Part shown: positions 32,111-39,702 of the stretch, piece by piece
Layout of the letters: each line of letters starts with the position of its first letter
Position numbering within the stretch: the stretch's first letter is position 1
Assembly (NCBI GenBank): GCA_019414345.1
Contig: DXMF01000049.1
Coordinates: 1 to 47,051, forward strand
DNA: 47,051 nucleotides
Direction of reading: 5' to 3'
Source: Collinsella sp.
GTDB lineage: Bacteria > Actinomycetota > Coriobacteriia > Coriobacteriales > Coriobacteriaceae
The notes under the pieces: generated by a model
Told to the model about the DNA's origin: nothing
The model's input: only the letters and a program-made list of their open reading frames with translations
Database searches by the model: none
Made by a program: the position numbers and the translations under genes

Positions 32111-33271
32111 ATGGAGATCACCAAGGATATCCGCTACATCGGTGTCGACGATCACGACATTGACCTGTTCGAGGGCCAGTACGATGTGTCCGAGAACGGT
32201 ATGGCATACAACAGCTACGTTATCTTGGGCGAAAAGATCGCTGTCGCCGATTCCGTCGACGGCGGTTTTGTTGACGAGTGGCTCGGCAACCTCGAGGCCG
32301 TGCTCGATGGTCGTACGCCCGACTACCTGGTCGTCCATCACATGGAGCCCGATCACTCCGCCGGCATCGCTGCCTTTATGGAGCGCTACCCCCAGGCCCA
32401 GATTGTGGCTAGCATGGGCGCCTTCCGCATGATGGTCAACTACTTTGGCACCGACTACCCCGAGCGCAAGATGGTCGTCAAAGAGGGCGACGTGCTCGAC
32501 CTGGGTGGCCACAGCCTGACCTTTATCGGCGCCCCCAACGTTCACTGGCCTGAGGTGATCTTCTCCTACGAGTCCACCGACAAGGTGCTTTTTAGTGCCG
32601 ACGGCTTTGGCAAGTTCGGCGCCAACGACATCGAGGATCCGGAAGGGTGGGCCTGCGAGGCTCGCCGTTACTACTTTGGCATCGTCGGTAAGTTCGGCAA
32701 GTTCGTGCAGGCCGTTCTCAAGAAGGCCGCCGACCTGGACATTCAGATCATCTGCCCGCTCCACGGCCCCGTGCTGACCGAGAACCTGGGCTACTACCTC
32801 GACACCTACAACACCTGGTCGAGCTATCAGCCCGAAGACGAGGGCATCACGATCGCCTATGCGAGCGTGTATGGCCATCTGAAGGCTGCCGTCGAGGAGC
32901 TCGCATCTGCGCTCGAGGCTCGCGGCCAGAAGGTCTCCGTCTTTGACCTGGCTCGCGACGACATGGCCGAGGCCGTTGAGGATGCGTTCCGCTACGACCG
33001 TCTGGTGCTCGCTTCCATCACCTATCAGGGCGAGATTTTCCCGTTCATGAGCACCTTCATCCACACGCTCGCTGAGCATGCCTACCAGAACCGCACCGTG
33101 GCGCTCGTCGAGGCCGGTTCTTGGGCACCTGTCGCCGCTAAGGTTATGACTAAGGAGCTCGAGGGTATGAAGGACATCACCCTGACGCAGAACAAAGTGA
33201 CCGTCCTGGGTTCGCTCAACGACGCATCGCGCGCCCAGATCGAAGCCCTCGCCGACGAGCTGTCCAAGTAA
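32111..33271 (+). CDS. fprA: A-type flavoprotein (diiron-flavodoxin, FprA-like)
   Basis: The product has 386 residues from the ATG at 32111 with AGGAGG upstream. The N-terminal metallo-beta-lactamase-like domain has the diiron motif HMEPDH (His77-Met-Glu79-Pro-Asp81-His82), then PNVHWPE, SADGFGKFGAND (Asp ligand) and CPLHGPVL (His ligand). The C-terminal flavodoxin domain starts near residue 252 with TIAYASVYGHLKAAVEEL. Such enzymes reduce oxygen or nitric oxide in anaerobes. There is no rubredoxin domain attached. The flavodoxin FMN loop reads ASVYGHLKAA instead of a more usual ASMYGNTE pattern, so FMN binding might be altered. It is unrelated to its sugar-gene neighbours and ends in a terminator-like hairpin. 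Confidence 0.9.
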   Translation: MEITKDIRYIGVDDHDIDLFEGQYDVSENGMAYNSYVILGEKIAVADSVDGGFVDEWLGNLEAVLDGRTPDYLVVHHMEPDHSAGIAAFMERYPQAQIVASMGAFRMMVNYFGTDYPERKMVVKEGDVLDLGGHSLTFIGAPNVHWPEVIFSYESTDKVLFSADGFGKFGANDIEDPEGWACEARRYYFGIVGKFGKFVQAVLKKAADLDIQIICPLHGPVLTENLGYYLDTYNTWSSYQPEDEGITIAYASVYGHLKAAVEELASALEARGQKVSVFDLARDDMAEAVEDAFRYDRLVLASITYQGEIFPFMSTFIHTLAEHAYQNRTVALVEAGSWAPVAAKVMTKELEGMKDITLTQNKVTVLGSLNDASRAQIEALADELSK

Positions 33272-33292
33272 CAACGGCTCGCTTCTACCGTC

Positions 33293-33335
33293 AAAACCAC
33301 CACAAAGGGGACAGGCACCTTTGTGGTGGTTTTTC
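33293..33335. terminator. Strong symmetrical hairpin after fprA
   Basis: AAAACCACCACAAAGG (33293-33308) pairs perfectly with CCTTTGTGGTGGTTTT (33318-33333) around a short loop containing GGACAGG. It can terminate in both directions. A near-identical hairpin lies at 33521-33563 on the other side of palindrome array 4. Confidence 0.85.
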
Positions 33336-33351
33336 CATTTCGGGATCCGAT

Positions 33352-33494
33352 TGTCTCAATCTGTAACATCTGGGCGTCTAAATCGTCTCTAAGTGTTACA
33401 GGTTTAGATTAAGGGCGGGGGTCGAGCGGAATTATCTCGATCTGTAACAGTTAACTGACTTTTAGGGGTCTAGTTGTTACAGATTGAGACAAAC
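33352..33494. repeat. Palindrome array 4: two units
   Basis: Two units of the ATCTGTAACA...TGTTACAGAT family begin at 33354 and 33435, 81 bp apart. They lie between the convergent ends of fprA and the DeoR-type gene and are bracketed by two copies of the ACCACCACAAAGG hairpin. The arms are more diverged here (CAGGTTTAG in unit 1). Confidence 0.85.
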
Positions 33495-33520
33495 TGGCGG
33501 AGCGAACCGCCGTGCCGTTC

Positions 33521-33563
33521 AAACCACCACAAAGGGGACTCAGGCACCTTTGTGGTGGTTTTT
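33521..33563. terminator. Second copy of the ACCACCACAAAGG hairpin
   Basis: AAACCACCACAAAGG (33521-33535) pairs with CCTTTGTGGTGGTTT starting at 33547. It ends directly before the stop codon of the DeoR-type gene at 33568 and can terminate that gene on the minus strand. Confidence 0.85.
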
Positions 33564-33567
33564 GGTT

Positions 33568-34371
33568 TTAGGCGGTGGCGATGATGAGGGTTGGGGCGCC
33601 GGCGTCGGTGGCCTCGGCGATTGAGGTGGCGACGGAATGATCGGGGTCACGGTCCATCACGATGGCGTCGACATCGGTCAGCTCGGCAAAGCGGTACATG
33701 CCGCGTCCGTTAACCTTGCTGGCGTCCATGAGGGCGACGCTTTGATGGGCCGCGGCGATCATAGCCGTTTTGGTCTCGGCCATCTGGGGAAAGTCGGTCG
33801 TAAAGCCGCAGCTGGGGACAAAGGCGCCGGGGCACATGACGGCCAGATCGGCGTGGACCATTTGGAGCGCCTGCATAGTGAGCGGTCCGTACAAATAACG
33901 ATGGCCTTTGCGCAGCGCCCCGCCCAGCATGACGACATCGACTGAGGGCATGCTCTCGTCGATGTAATCGGCAATGGTAATGTCGGCCGTGATGACGGTG
34001 ATACCGTCGCGCTGATCGAGGAGCCGGACGAACTCGAGCGCCGTGGTGCCCGAGTCGACGAGCAGCGTGTCGCCGTCATTGACGAGCTCGATGGCGCTTT
34101 GCGCGATGGCCTGCTTGGCGGCGACATTGACATTGATGCGGCGATCCTGCGTGGAAACGGTTAGGCGTTTGTGGAGCGATACGGCACCACCATGTGTGCG
34201 GCGCAGCTTGCCTGCTTCGGCGAGCGCGTCAAGGTCGGCGCGGGCGGTGACGGAGGACACGCCAAAGGTCTGGGCGATTTCTGCTACCTGCACCGAGGCA
34301 TTATGATCGAGCATTTCCAAAATGGCGGTACGGCGTTCGTCGGCAAAGGCACGGTTGGTGGCTTGGGCCAT
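33568..34371 (-). CDS. DeoR-family transcriptional regulator 2
   Basis: The product has 267 residues from the ATG at 34371, which has GGAG upstream; an earlier in-frame ATG at 34428 has no clear ribosome binding site. The winged helix-turn-helix (about residues 10-65) reads ADERRTAILEMLDHNASVQVAEIAQTFGVSSVTARADLDALAEAGKLRRTHGGAV. The sensor half has VDSGTTALEFVRLL, TADITIADYI, MLGGALRKGHRYLYGP and MDASKVNGRGMYRFAEL. The gene is divergent from the class II aldolase, so it probably regulates it. Its sensor domain is clearly different from the LacR-like protein at 3392, which suggests another effector. Confidence 0.85.
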   Translation of the reverse strand: MAQATNRAFADERRTAILEMLDHNASVQVAEIAQTFGVSSVTARADLDALAEAGKLRRTHGGAVSLHKRLTVSTQDRRINVNVAAKQAIAQSAIELVNDGDTLLVDSGTTALEFVRLLDQRDGITVITADITIADYIDESMPSVDVVMLGGALRKGHRYLYGPLTMQALQMVHADLAVMCPGAFVPSCGFTTDFPQMAETKTAMIAAAHQSVALMDASKVNGRGMYRFAELTDVDAIVMDRDPDHSVATSIAEATDAGAPTLIIATA

Positions 34372-34705
34372 GCTTGCTCCATTCTCGGCTAAATTTGCAG
34401 GAATTGTGTTGACTCTATTTTCGTTCATTTTCTTTTTGAGTAAGAAAACACCTTTCGATTACTTATCTTTTCTATAAAAGAAAGACGCTGAACGCCCAAA
34501 ATTCAATATCGAACACGCCCGCTCGGCTCCAATTCCTTCCGTTTACTTTTCAAAAACGACTGTATTGACCTGCATGGGCTCAATATCTCGCACATGCATA
34601 CCCGCTGAATTTCATACAATGAACGCAGCAAAACGCAAGGTAAAACGCCTTGCGGACACGTACGCCCGATGTCCAGATGCGGGCGATGGAGAGGAGCAAA
34701 CGCTC
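34372..34705. promoter_or_regulatory. Divergent promoter region of DeoR 2 and aldolase
   Basis: The 334-bp gap is AT-rich near 34400-34490. The complement of TGTTCGATATTGAATTTT spans 34498-34515 and resembles the 18-base motif of the lacR, lacF and lacA promoters in its first 11 bases. CCGTTTAC near 34540 is a half copy of the CCGTNNACGG family. No gene is supported, although an upstream in-frame extension of the aldolase frame exists from 34565. Confidence 0.4.
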
Positions 34706-35563
34706 ATGGCACTTGTTACCACCGAAAAGATGCTCAAGGACGCCCAGGCCGGCCACTACGCCGTTGGCGCGTTCAACGTCGAGAACCTCGAGTTCGTTAT
34801 GGCCGTTCTGGCTGCTGCCGAGGAGACCAAGTCCCCCGTCATCATGCAGACCACCCCGGGCACCATCAAGACCGCTGGCCTGGATTACTTCTACGGCATG
34901 GTCAAGGCCGCTGCCGAGCGCGCTTCCGTGCCCGTCGCCCTGCACCTCGATCACGGCGATGGCTATGACCGCTGCATGCAGGCTTTCCGCACGGGCTACA
35001 CCTCCGTTATGATCGACGGTTCGCACGAGTCTTTCGAGGACAACATCGCTCTGACCAAGTCCGTCGCCGATGCTGGCCGCGCCATGGGCGTGCCCGTCGA
35101 GGCTGAGCTCGGTAAGGTTGGCGGCAAGGAGGACGACGGTCCCGCGGTTGAGGGCGAGAGCCCCTACACCGATCCGGCCGAGGCCAAGGAGTTCGTCGAG
35201 CGCACTGGATGCACCTCGCTGGCCATTGGCGTTGGCACCAGCCACGGCGTGTATACGAGCGATCCTCACATCGAGCAGTCCGTGGTCAAGGCCATCCGCG
35301 ACGCCGTCGACGTACCGCTGGTTCTGCACGGCACCTCTGGTGTGCCCGATGAGCAGGTTGCCGAGGCTGTGAAGAACGGTATCTGCAAGGTCAACTACGC
35401 CACCGAGCTGCGTCAGGCCTACACCAAGGGCTTCATGGCCTACATGGCCGAGAACCCCGCCTGCTTCGATCCCAAGAAGCCGGCCAAGGAGGGCATGCGT
35501 GAGATCACCGAACTGGTTAAGATCCGTATGACCAACCTCAACTCTGTGGGCAAAGCAGAGTAA
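34706..35563 (+). CDS. fba: Class II fructose/tagatose-bisphosphate aldolase
   Basis: The 285-residue zinc aldolase starts at the ATG at 34706 with GGAG upstream. Motifs are VGAFNVENLE, PVALHLDHGD (first zinc His), GYTSVMIDGSHESFEDNI, VEAELGKVGGKEDD, AIGVGTSHGVY (second His), PLVLHGTSGVP (third His) and ICKVNYATELR. It is of the IIB type, which includes both FbaA and the tagatose-specific GatY/KbaY. In this setting it could split tagatose-1,6-bisphosphate and so replace LacD, a class I enzyme that is absent from the window. Sequence alone does not decide between glycolytic and tagatose-specific use. It stands alone, divergent from DeoR 2. Confidence 0.88.
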   Translation: MALVTTEKMLKDAQAGHYAVGAFNVENLEFVMAVLAAAEETKSPVIMQTTPGTIKTAGLDYFYGMVKAAAERASVPVALHLDHGDGYDRCMQAFRTGYTSVMIDGSHESFEDNIALTKSVADAGRAMGVPVEAELGKVGGKEDDGPAVEGESPYTDPAEAKEFVERTGCTSLAIGVGTSHGVYTSDPHIEQSVVKAIRDAVDVPLVLHGTSGVPDEQVAEAVKNGICKVNYATELRQAYTKGFMAYMAENPACFDPKKPAKEGMREITELVKIRMTNLNSVGKAE

Positions 35564-35596
35564 CAGCAAGGGTACTCCGACTCAAAATAGATCCCG

Positions 35597-35721
35597 GGGA
35601 GGGATGAGGGCTTAGTTCCCCAATCGTCCTCGGGCATGCAAAAAGCCTCGCTGCGCACTTCGTGCGGCGAGGCTTTTTGCCCCCTGCGGAAAGATTGGAG
35701 AACTAAGCCCTCGTCCCTCCC
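35597..35721. repeat. 29-bp inverted repeat around a bidirectional terminator
   Basis: The arms 35597-35625 and 35693-35721 are complementary over 29 bp with two mismatches. Between them lies a strong symmetrical terminator (35640-35678: AAAAAGCCTCGC...GCGAGGCTTTTT). The whole can fold into a long cruciform or RNA hairpin. It follows the aldolase gene. It looks like a small non-coding mobile element or repeat that carries a terminator. Confidence 0.85.
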
Positions 35722-35885
35722 AGGTTGACCTACTCGAGGTCGTCGCCCTTGTGGCGTTAGGTCTGAAAATAATAAGAAGCCTTCGCGCTGCGGAATGATT
35801 TTGGAAACTAAGTACGGGGACCCGCCCAAACCGTCCTGCTCAATCGCCCTTGTGGTGTTGGGGCTGAAAGGGTGGGACGCGTGGG
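35722..35885. repeat. Degenerate right-end copy of the preceding element
   Basis: CTGCGGAATGATTTTGGAAACTAAG...GGACCCGCCC (about 35788-35828) resembles the right arm at 35685-35721. The following CGCCCTTGTGGTGTTGGGGCTGAAA (about 35843-35870) repeats CGCCCTTGTGGCGTTAGGTCTGAAA (about 35743-35768). These are two partial tandem copies in different stages of decay. Confidence 0.6.
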
Positions 35886-36350
35886 TTATTTGGTTGTTAG
35901 GGTTAGTAGGTCGTTGGGGGTTTTGAGGTTGTAGGTGGCGTTTGGGATATCTTGGTGTGATCCCCATGCTGCTCGGGCAAAACTGACCCCTGCTGAAGTT
36001 GCGCATTGTTCGTCGTAGACGGTGTCGCCAACGTAGACGACGTTGCCAGGATTCGCGCCCGCACGTCGGAGATATTCGAGCATGGGTGCGGGTGCGGGTT
36101 TATGTTCGGTTGTGTCTTCGACAAGGATGATGTGCTCAAAATACTTATCGAAACCAAGGGGTGCAATTTCTTTTGCGTATTCGTCGCGCGCACGTGAGGA
36201 GACGATGCCAAGTTTGCAGCCGCTATCGGCGAGTGTTGCGATGACTTCAAGCAAACCTGGAAACACGCTGATGGTGCTTTTAAAGCTGGCGGCAACTTGG
36301 CACCAGCGATCCAACGTTGCCTGCAAGTTTGATGCAGTGACAGAAGAAGG
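35886..36350 (-). pseudogene. Truncated HAD-family phosphatase
   Basis: From about 36350 down to a stop at 35886 the minus strand encodes the second part of a phosphoglycolate-phosphatase-like HAD enzyme: VFPGLLEVIATLADSGCKLGIVSSRARDEYAKEI, the Lys motif HKPAPAPMLEYL, and VVYVGDTVYDEQCATSAG (motif IV). Motif I (DxDxT, the nucleophile) and the rest of the first 70-90 residues are missing, and the frame upstream runs into the 3' end of the AraC gene in another frame. An open frame from 36446 exists, but its first part is a shadow of AraC. It is probably a remnant left by a deletion that joined it to araC. Confidence 0.7.
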
Positions 36351-36351
36351 G

Positions 36352-37290
36352 CTAGCGGGATTTCTGTCTGGTGCTATCGAGATTCTGCCTCGCTGCTCGA
36401 TAGCTCGAAGGAGTGCACCCCATTTGTTCTTTAAATACCTGGCCAAGATGGCTTGCTGTTATAAATCCGCATTGGCGCGCGACTGTCTGTACCGTTCGCG
36501 TGGTGTGTGCCAAAAGTTCGCAAGCACGGTTTATGCGGTATGCGCGTAGATATGCCGCCGGGGTCGTTCCTGCACAAGTTTCGATAATGCGGTAACACTC
36601 TCTTTCGCTTACGCCGGCTGCAGATGCCATCTGGGGCACATCTATAGCGGCTGCATAGTTTGCGCGGATAAAGTCCAGGATTGCCTTGAACTGTACGTCG
36701 CGGCTGGTCATCCAAGAGGCGCCGTCGGAAGAAAAGAGCGGTTCGGTCTTGGCGTTAATCTGAATCCAGAGCTCTGACAAACTATTTCGAAGCGCCATCT
36801 CGTTCTGCGGCTGTTGAAGGTCGTGGCTAAAGGAGCTCTTCAGCAAATCGATAAAGGGCATATCGTCGGGATTGGTGGGCGACCATTTGAGCACATCGAC
36901 GCCTCGACATTGAAGCAATGGGTTGATGTAGCGCTTTTGGAGACGTCCCGCGGGATCGCCGAGCATCGACGGCTGAAAGATATGCAGCATTTGAATGGCT
37001 GGCGCCGAATTGGGTGATTGCAGCGTGCTGTGCAAAACGCCGCCGTTGATAAAGCCGGCGGACCCTTCCTCAAAGCGTACGTGCTCATGAGCCGCGTGCG
37101 TTCGATAGTCAATCGCTCCCTGCTCCATGTAGAAAAGCTCAACTTCGGAATGCCAGTGCCAGGGGACGGAATTGCCCGGATAGCGAGCGAATTCTGCGCG
37201 TTCGGCAATACAGGGCCAGTCTTCGGCGGTCTCGGGAAACGCTTCCTCGCGTCCTCCGCGGTGCAATTCTATGTGATCCATGTTTCGCAT
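36352..37290 (-). CDS. AraC-family transcriptional regulator
   Basis: The 312-residue regulator has an N-terminal cupin-type sensor (about residues 20-105, NSVPWHWHSEVELFYMEQG and GSAGFINGGVLHS) and a C-terminal pair of helix-turn-helix motifs (about 205-305: DVPQMASAAGVSERECYRIIETCAGTTPAAYLRAYRINRACELL and TVARQCGFITASHLGQVFKEQMGCTPSSYR). This is the standard AraC/XylS order, and such cupin types often sense a sugar. The last nine residues, LDSTRQKSR, run past the normal domain end, consistent with the deletion junction to the HAD remnant. The start is uncertain: ATGs at 37290 and 37281 both lack a clear ribosome binding site. Its target is unknown. Confidence 0.85.
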   Translation of the reverse strand: MRNMDHIELHRGGREEAFPETAEDWPCIAERAEFARYPGNSVPWHWHSEVELFYMEQGAIDYRTHAAHEHVRFEEGSAGFINGGVLHSTLQSPNSAPAIQMLHIFQPSMLGDPAGRLQKRYINPLLQCRGVDVLKWSPTNPDDMPFIDLLKSSFSHDLQQPQNEMALRNSLSELWIQINAKTEPLFSSDGASWMTSRDVQFKAILDFIRANYAAAIDVPQMASAAGVSERECYRIIETCAGTTPAAYLRAYRINRACELLAHTTRTVQTVARQCGFITASHLGQVFKEQMGCTPSSYRAARQNLDSTRQKSR

Positions 37291-37315
37291 GACATCAGTA
37301 TAAAGCGCGATGGGC

Positions 37316-37525
37316 TTAGATTGCTCTTGCCTGTTCGGGGAACGCCTTGTCTAGGGATGCTTGGAGCTTTTCGAAGGATGCTCGCAGGTTGAGGCTCTGA
37401 TCGGCTGAGCGCTTTTGCTGTGAGGTTGGGGAGTCGAGGAGGCCGTTTCTCTGTGTCGGGGGGAAGGAGAAAAGGTTTGCATGTGTTAGGGATGGCTGCT
37501 GTGCTGCGTCATTGGAAGAATGCAT
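37316..37525 (-). CDS. Small hypothetical protein (69 aa)
   Basis: The frame has an AGGAGG about ten bases before its ATG, which is the main support. The product is polar, with a Gln/Ser-rich first half and a short helical end (NLRASFEKLQASLDKAFPEQARAI). There are no known motifs, no signal peptide and no membrane segment. It lies just upstream of the AraC gene in the same direction, so the two may be co-transcribed. It may also be a chance frame. Confidence 0.4.
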   Translation of the reverse strand: MHSSNDAAQQPSLTHANLFSFPPTQRNGLLDSPTSQQKRSADQSLNLRASFEKLQASLDKAFPEQARAI

Positions 37526-37778
37526 GCTTATGCGGCCTCCTCGATGTCCACCAAAAGGTTGCGCACGGGGTGTGCTGCTAGGTCCCGTGCGTTGGCTGTA
37601 TTATGACGCGGCTGCCGCAAAGAAGCGCTAAAGAAAGGCTTAACCTGGTTTGGTGTTACGATGAAACTGCAGGTCAGAGGTATCGAGTAACACTCTTGAA
37701 AGGTTTTGAGCTTAAGGGCTTTCTAAGGTTTGTGACGTGGATGTGGCGCGGACGTGCGGAGCGTGTGAATGCTCGCTG

Positions 37779-38768
37779 TTAGCGCTGCGACTCTGCGGCG
37801 CGCACCTGCTCGATGACCCTTTCCATCGTGGCGTCGATGCGGTCTTTTTTGAGCTCGCATTCCCAGATGGTTATGGGCGTCCAGCCCATTTGAGTGAGTG
37901 CAGCCACGGCAGCGCGGTCGCGCTCGACGTTGCGACGGAACTTTGCCTCCCAAAACTCAACATTGCGCTTTGGCTGGCTCGGATTGCACTTAGGGCAGCG
38001 ATGCCAAAAGCAACCATTGACAAAGATGGCGATCTTGCGGCCGGGGAAGGCGATGTCGGGCTTGCCGGGAACCTTCCATTCCAAGCGATAGCCCGTAAGG
38101 CCCGCGGCGCGCAGGCGCTGGCGAACGAGCAGCTCGGGCTTGGTGTTGGCGCGCTTGTTGCCCTTCATGGACTTTTTGATGGCGGCGCGACGGCGCACCA
38201 GTTCACGCTCGTCGGCGGAAAGGTCCGAGGTATCGATGCCGTCGAGCAGACCTGGCTTGGGGCGTTTTTTGCTACGGCGCTTAGGTGCGCGCTTTGGTTT
38301 GGCGGCGGGGTGTTCGGTCGTGGCGGCCTCGGCGTCGTTGGCAGCGCCATTGGCCTCAAGCCGGTCTTCCTTCAACTCAATCAGAGCATCGATAAGCCCT
38401 TTGTCGGCGGGCATCCATTCCACCGTGGCAAGCGAGGTGCGCGGAATCCAGCGGATATCGAGCTGGCGGTCGTGCTTCTGGGGCTCATCGGATTCATCGG
38501 CGAGCGAGCAGTAGTAGCACTCCATGGAGAGATGGAAATCGGGGTAGTCGTACTCAACGGTGTAGAAGTCACGCAGGTTGGTGACCTTCACCTGCAGCTC
38601 TTCCATGAGCTCGCGGCGCACGGCGTCTTCGGGCGTCTCGCCGCGCATGAGCTTGCCGCCTGGGAATTCCCAAAGTCCCTGCATGTCGCCGTAGCCGCGC
38701 TGCACGGCAAGCAGCTCGTCGGATCCTTCCTTGCGAATGATCCCAGCGGCAACATGAACAGTTTTCAA
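37779..38768 (-). CDS. Nudix hydrolase - Vsr endonuclease fusion
   Basis: The product has 329 residues from a TTG at 38768, which has GAGAGGA six bases upstream. Residues 1 to about 130 are a MutT-like Nudix domain with a full Nudix box, GGKLMRGETPEDAVRRELMEEL (about 37-58). A basic linker (KPKRAPKRRSKKRPKP, about 150-170) follows. Residues about 190-325 are a very-short-patch repair endonuclease: MKGNKRANTKPELLVRQRLRAAG, VPGKPDIAFPGRKIAIFVNGCFWHRC (catalytic Asp and His, zinc Cys), and MGWTPITIWECEL. Vsr normally nicks T:G mismatches made by deamination at Dcm sites, but no cytosine methylase gene is nearby. Fusing the two activities would join nucleotide-pool cleaning with mismatch repair. 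The frame continues far upstream, but only as a shadow of the ABC gene. Confidence 0.85.
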   Translation of the reverse strand: MKTVHVAAGIIRKEGSDELLAVQRGYGDMQGLWEFPGGKLMRGETPEDAVRRELMEELQVKVTNLRDFYTVEYDYPDFHLSMECYYCSLADESDEPQKHDRQLDIRWIPRTSLATVEWMPADKGLIDALIELKEDRLEANGAANDAEAATTEHPAAKPKRAPKRRSKKRPKPGLLDGIDTSDLSADERELVRRRAAIKKSMKGNKRANTKPELLVRQRLRAAGLTGYRLEWKVPGKPDIAFPGRKIAIFVNGCFWHRCPKCNPSQPKRNVEFWEAKFRRNVERDRAAVAALTQMGWTPITIWECELKKDRIDATMERVIEQVRAAESQR

Positions 38769-38916
38769 CAGGAGTCCTCTCTCAACATCAACAAGTGACA
38801 GGCTAGCTACCCGTACCTTACACAACGGTAAGGCAAGCGTAAGCCATATCGATGGTAGCCGACTCGTCTTCTTGCGACTATAGATGCCGTAGACTAATCG
38901 CAAGAAAGGACTCGGT

Positions 38917-39702
38917 ATGCAAACCACGCACATGGCGACCCCGGTACTGGAGGTCGCGCATCTCGAAAAGGTATATGGAGCGCTGGGCAACGTGACCCGC
39001 GCGCTCAACGACGTCAGCTTTACCGTCAACCGCGGCGAATTCGTTGGCATCATGGGCGCCTCGGGCTCGGGCAAGTCGACGTTGCTCAACTGCGTCTCGA
39101 CCATCGATAGCGCCACAAGTGGCACGATCCGCATCAACGGCCAGGACGTGACGCGCATGAAGCAGGCCAAGCTTTCGCAGTTTCGCCGCGAGGAGCTCGG
39201 CTTTATCTTCCAGGATTCCAACCTGCTCGATACGCTCACGGCACGCGAGAACATAGCCCTGCCGCTCACCATCGCCCGTGTGAATTCGGCCGAAATCTCG
39301 ACCCGCGTGCAGGACGTGGCCGCGCGTCTGTCCATCAGTCAGGTGCTCGACAAGTATCCCTACCAGATGTCCGGCGGTCAGCAGCAGCGCGTTGCCGCGG
39401 CTCGCGCGCTCGTCACCGACCCCACTATGATTATGGCCGACGAGCCCACCGGCGCCCTCGATTCCAAGAGCGCCCGTTTGCTGCTCGAGAGCCTGGAGGC
39501 TCTTAACCGCCGTCTACGCGCCACCGTGCTCATGGTCACGCACGACAGCTTTGCCGCCAGCTACACGAGCCGTGTGCTGTTTATTCGCGACGGCAAGATC
39601 TTCACCGAGCTGCGCCGCGGCGACACCGATCGCCGAGAGTTCTTCGACCGCATTATGGAGGTCGTTGCCATGATGGGCGGTGAGGGCTCCGATGCTCTGT
39701 AA
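38917..39702 (+). CDS. ABC transporter ATPase, BceA-type
   Basis: The 261-residue ATPase has Walker A GASGSGKST (about residues 47-55), Q-loop FIFQDSNLLDTLTARENI, signature MSGGQQQRVAAARAL, Walker B MIMADEPTGALDSKS and the switch His in VTHDSFAAS. The spacing and the DSNLLDTLT segment are typical of the bacitracin/lantibiotic-type BceA group. AAAGGA precedes the ATG. The permease gene overlaps its end by 11 bases. BceAB pairs usually work with a sensor kinase and response regulator, which are not present here. The role is probably protection from or sensing of a peptide antibiotic, by family analogy. Confidence 0.88.
   Translation: MQTTHMATPVLEVAHLEKVYGALGNVTRALNDVSFTVNRGEFVGIMGASGSGKSTLLNCVSTIDSATSGTIRINGQDVTRMKQAKLSQFRREELGFIFQDSNLLDTLTARENIALPLTIARVNSAEISTRVQDVAARLSISQVLDKYPYQMSGGQQQRVAAARALVTDPTMIMADEPTGALDSKSARLLLESLEALNRRLRATVLMVTHDSFAASYTSRVLFIRDGKIFTELRRGDTDRREFFDRIMEVVAMMGGEGSDAL

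Noticed and set aside
38769..39335. Upstream extension of the Nudix-Vsr frame to 39335
   Set aside because: This part lies antisense to the BceA-type ATPase gene and contains no domain. The TTG at 38768 has a proper ribosome binding site and starts the Nudix fold directly.
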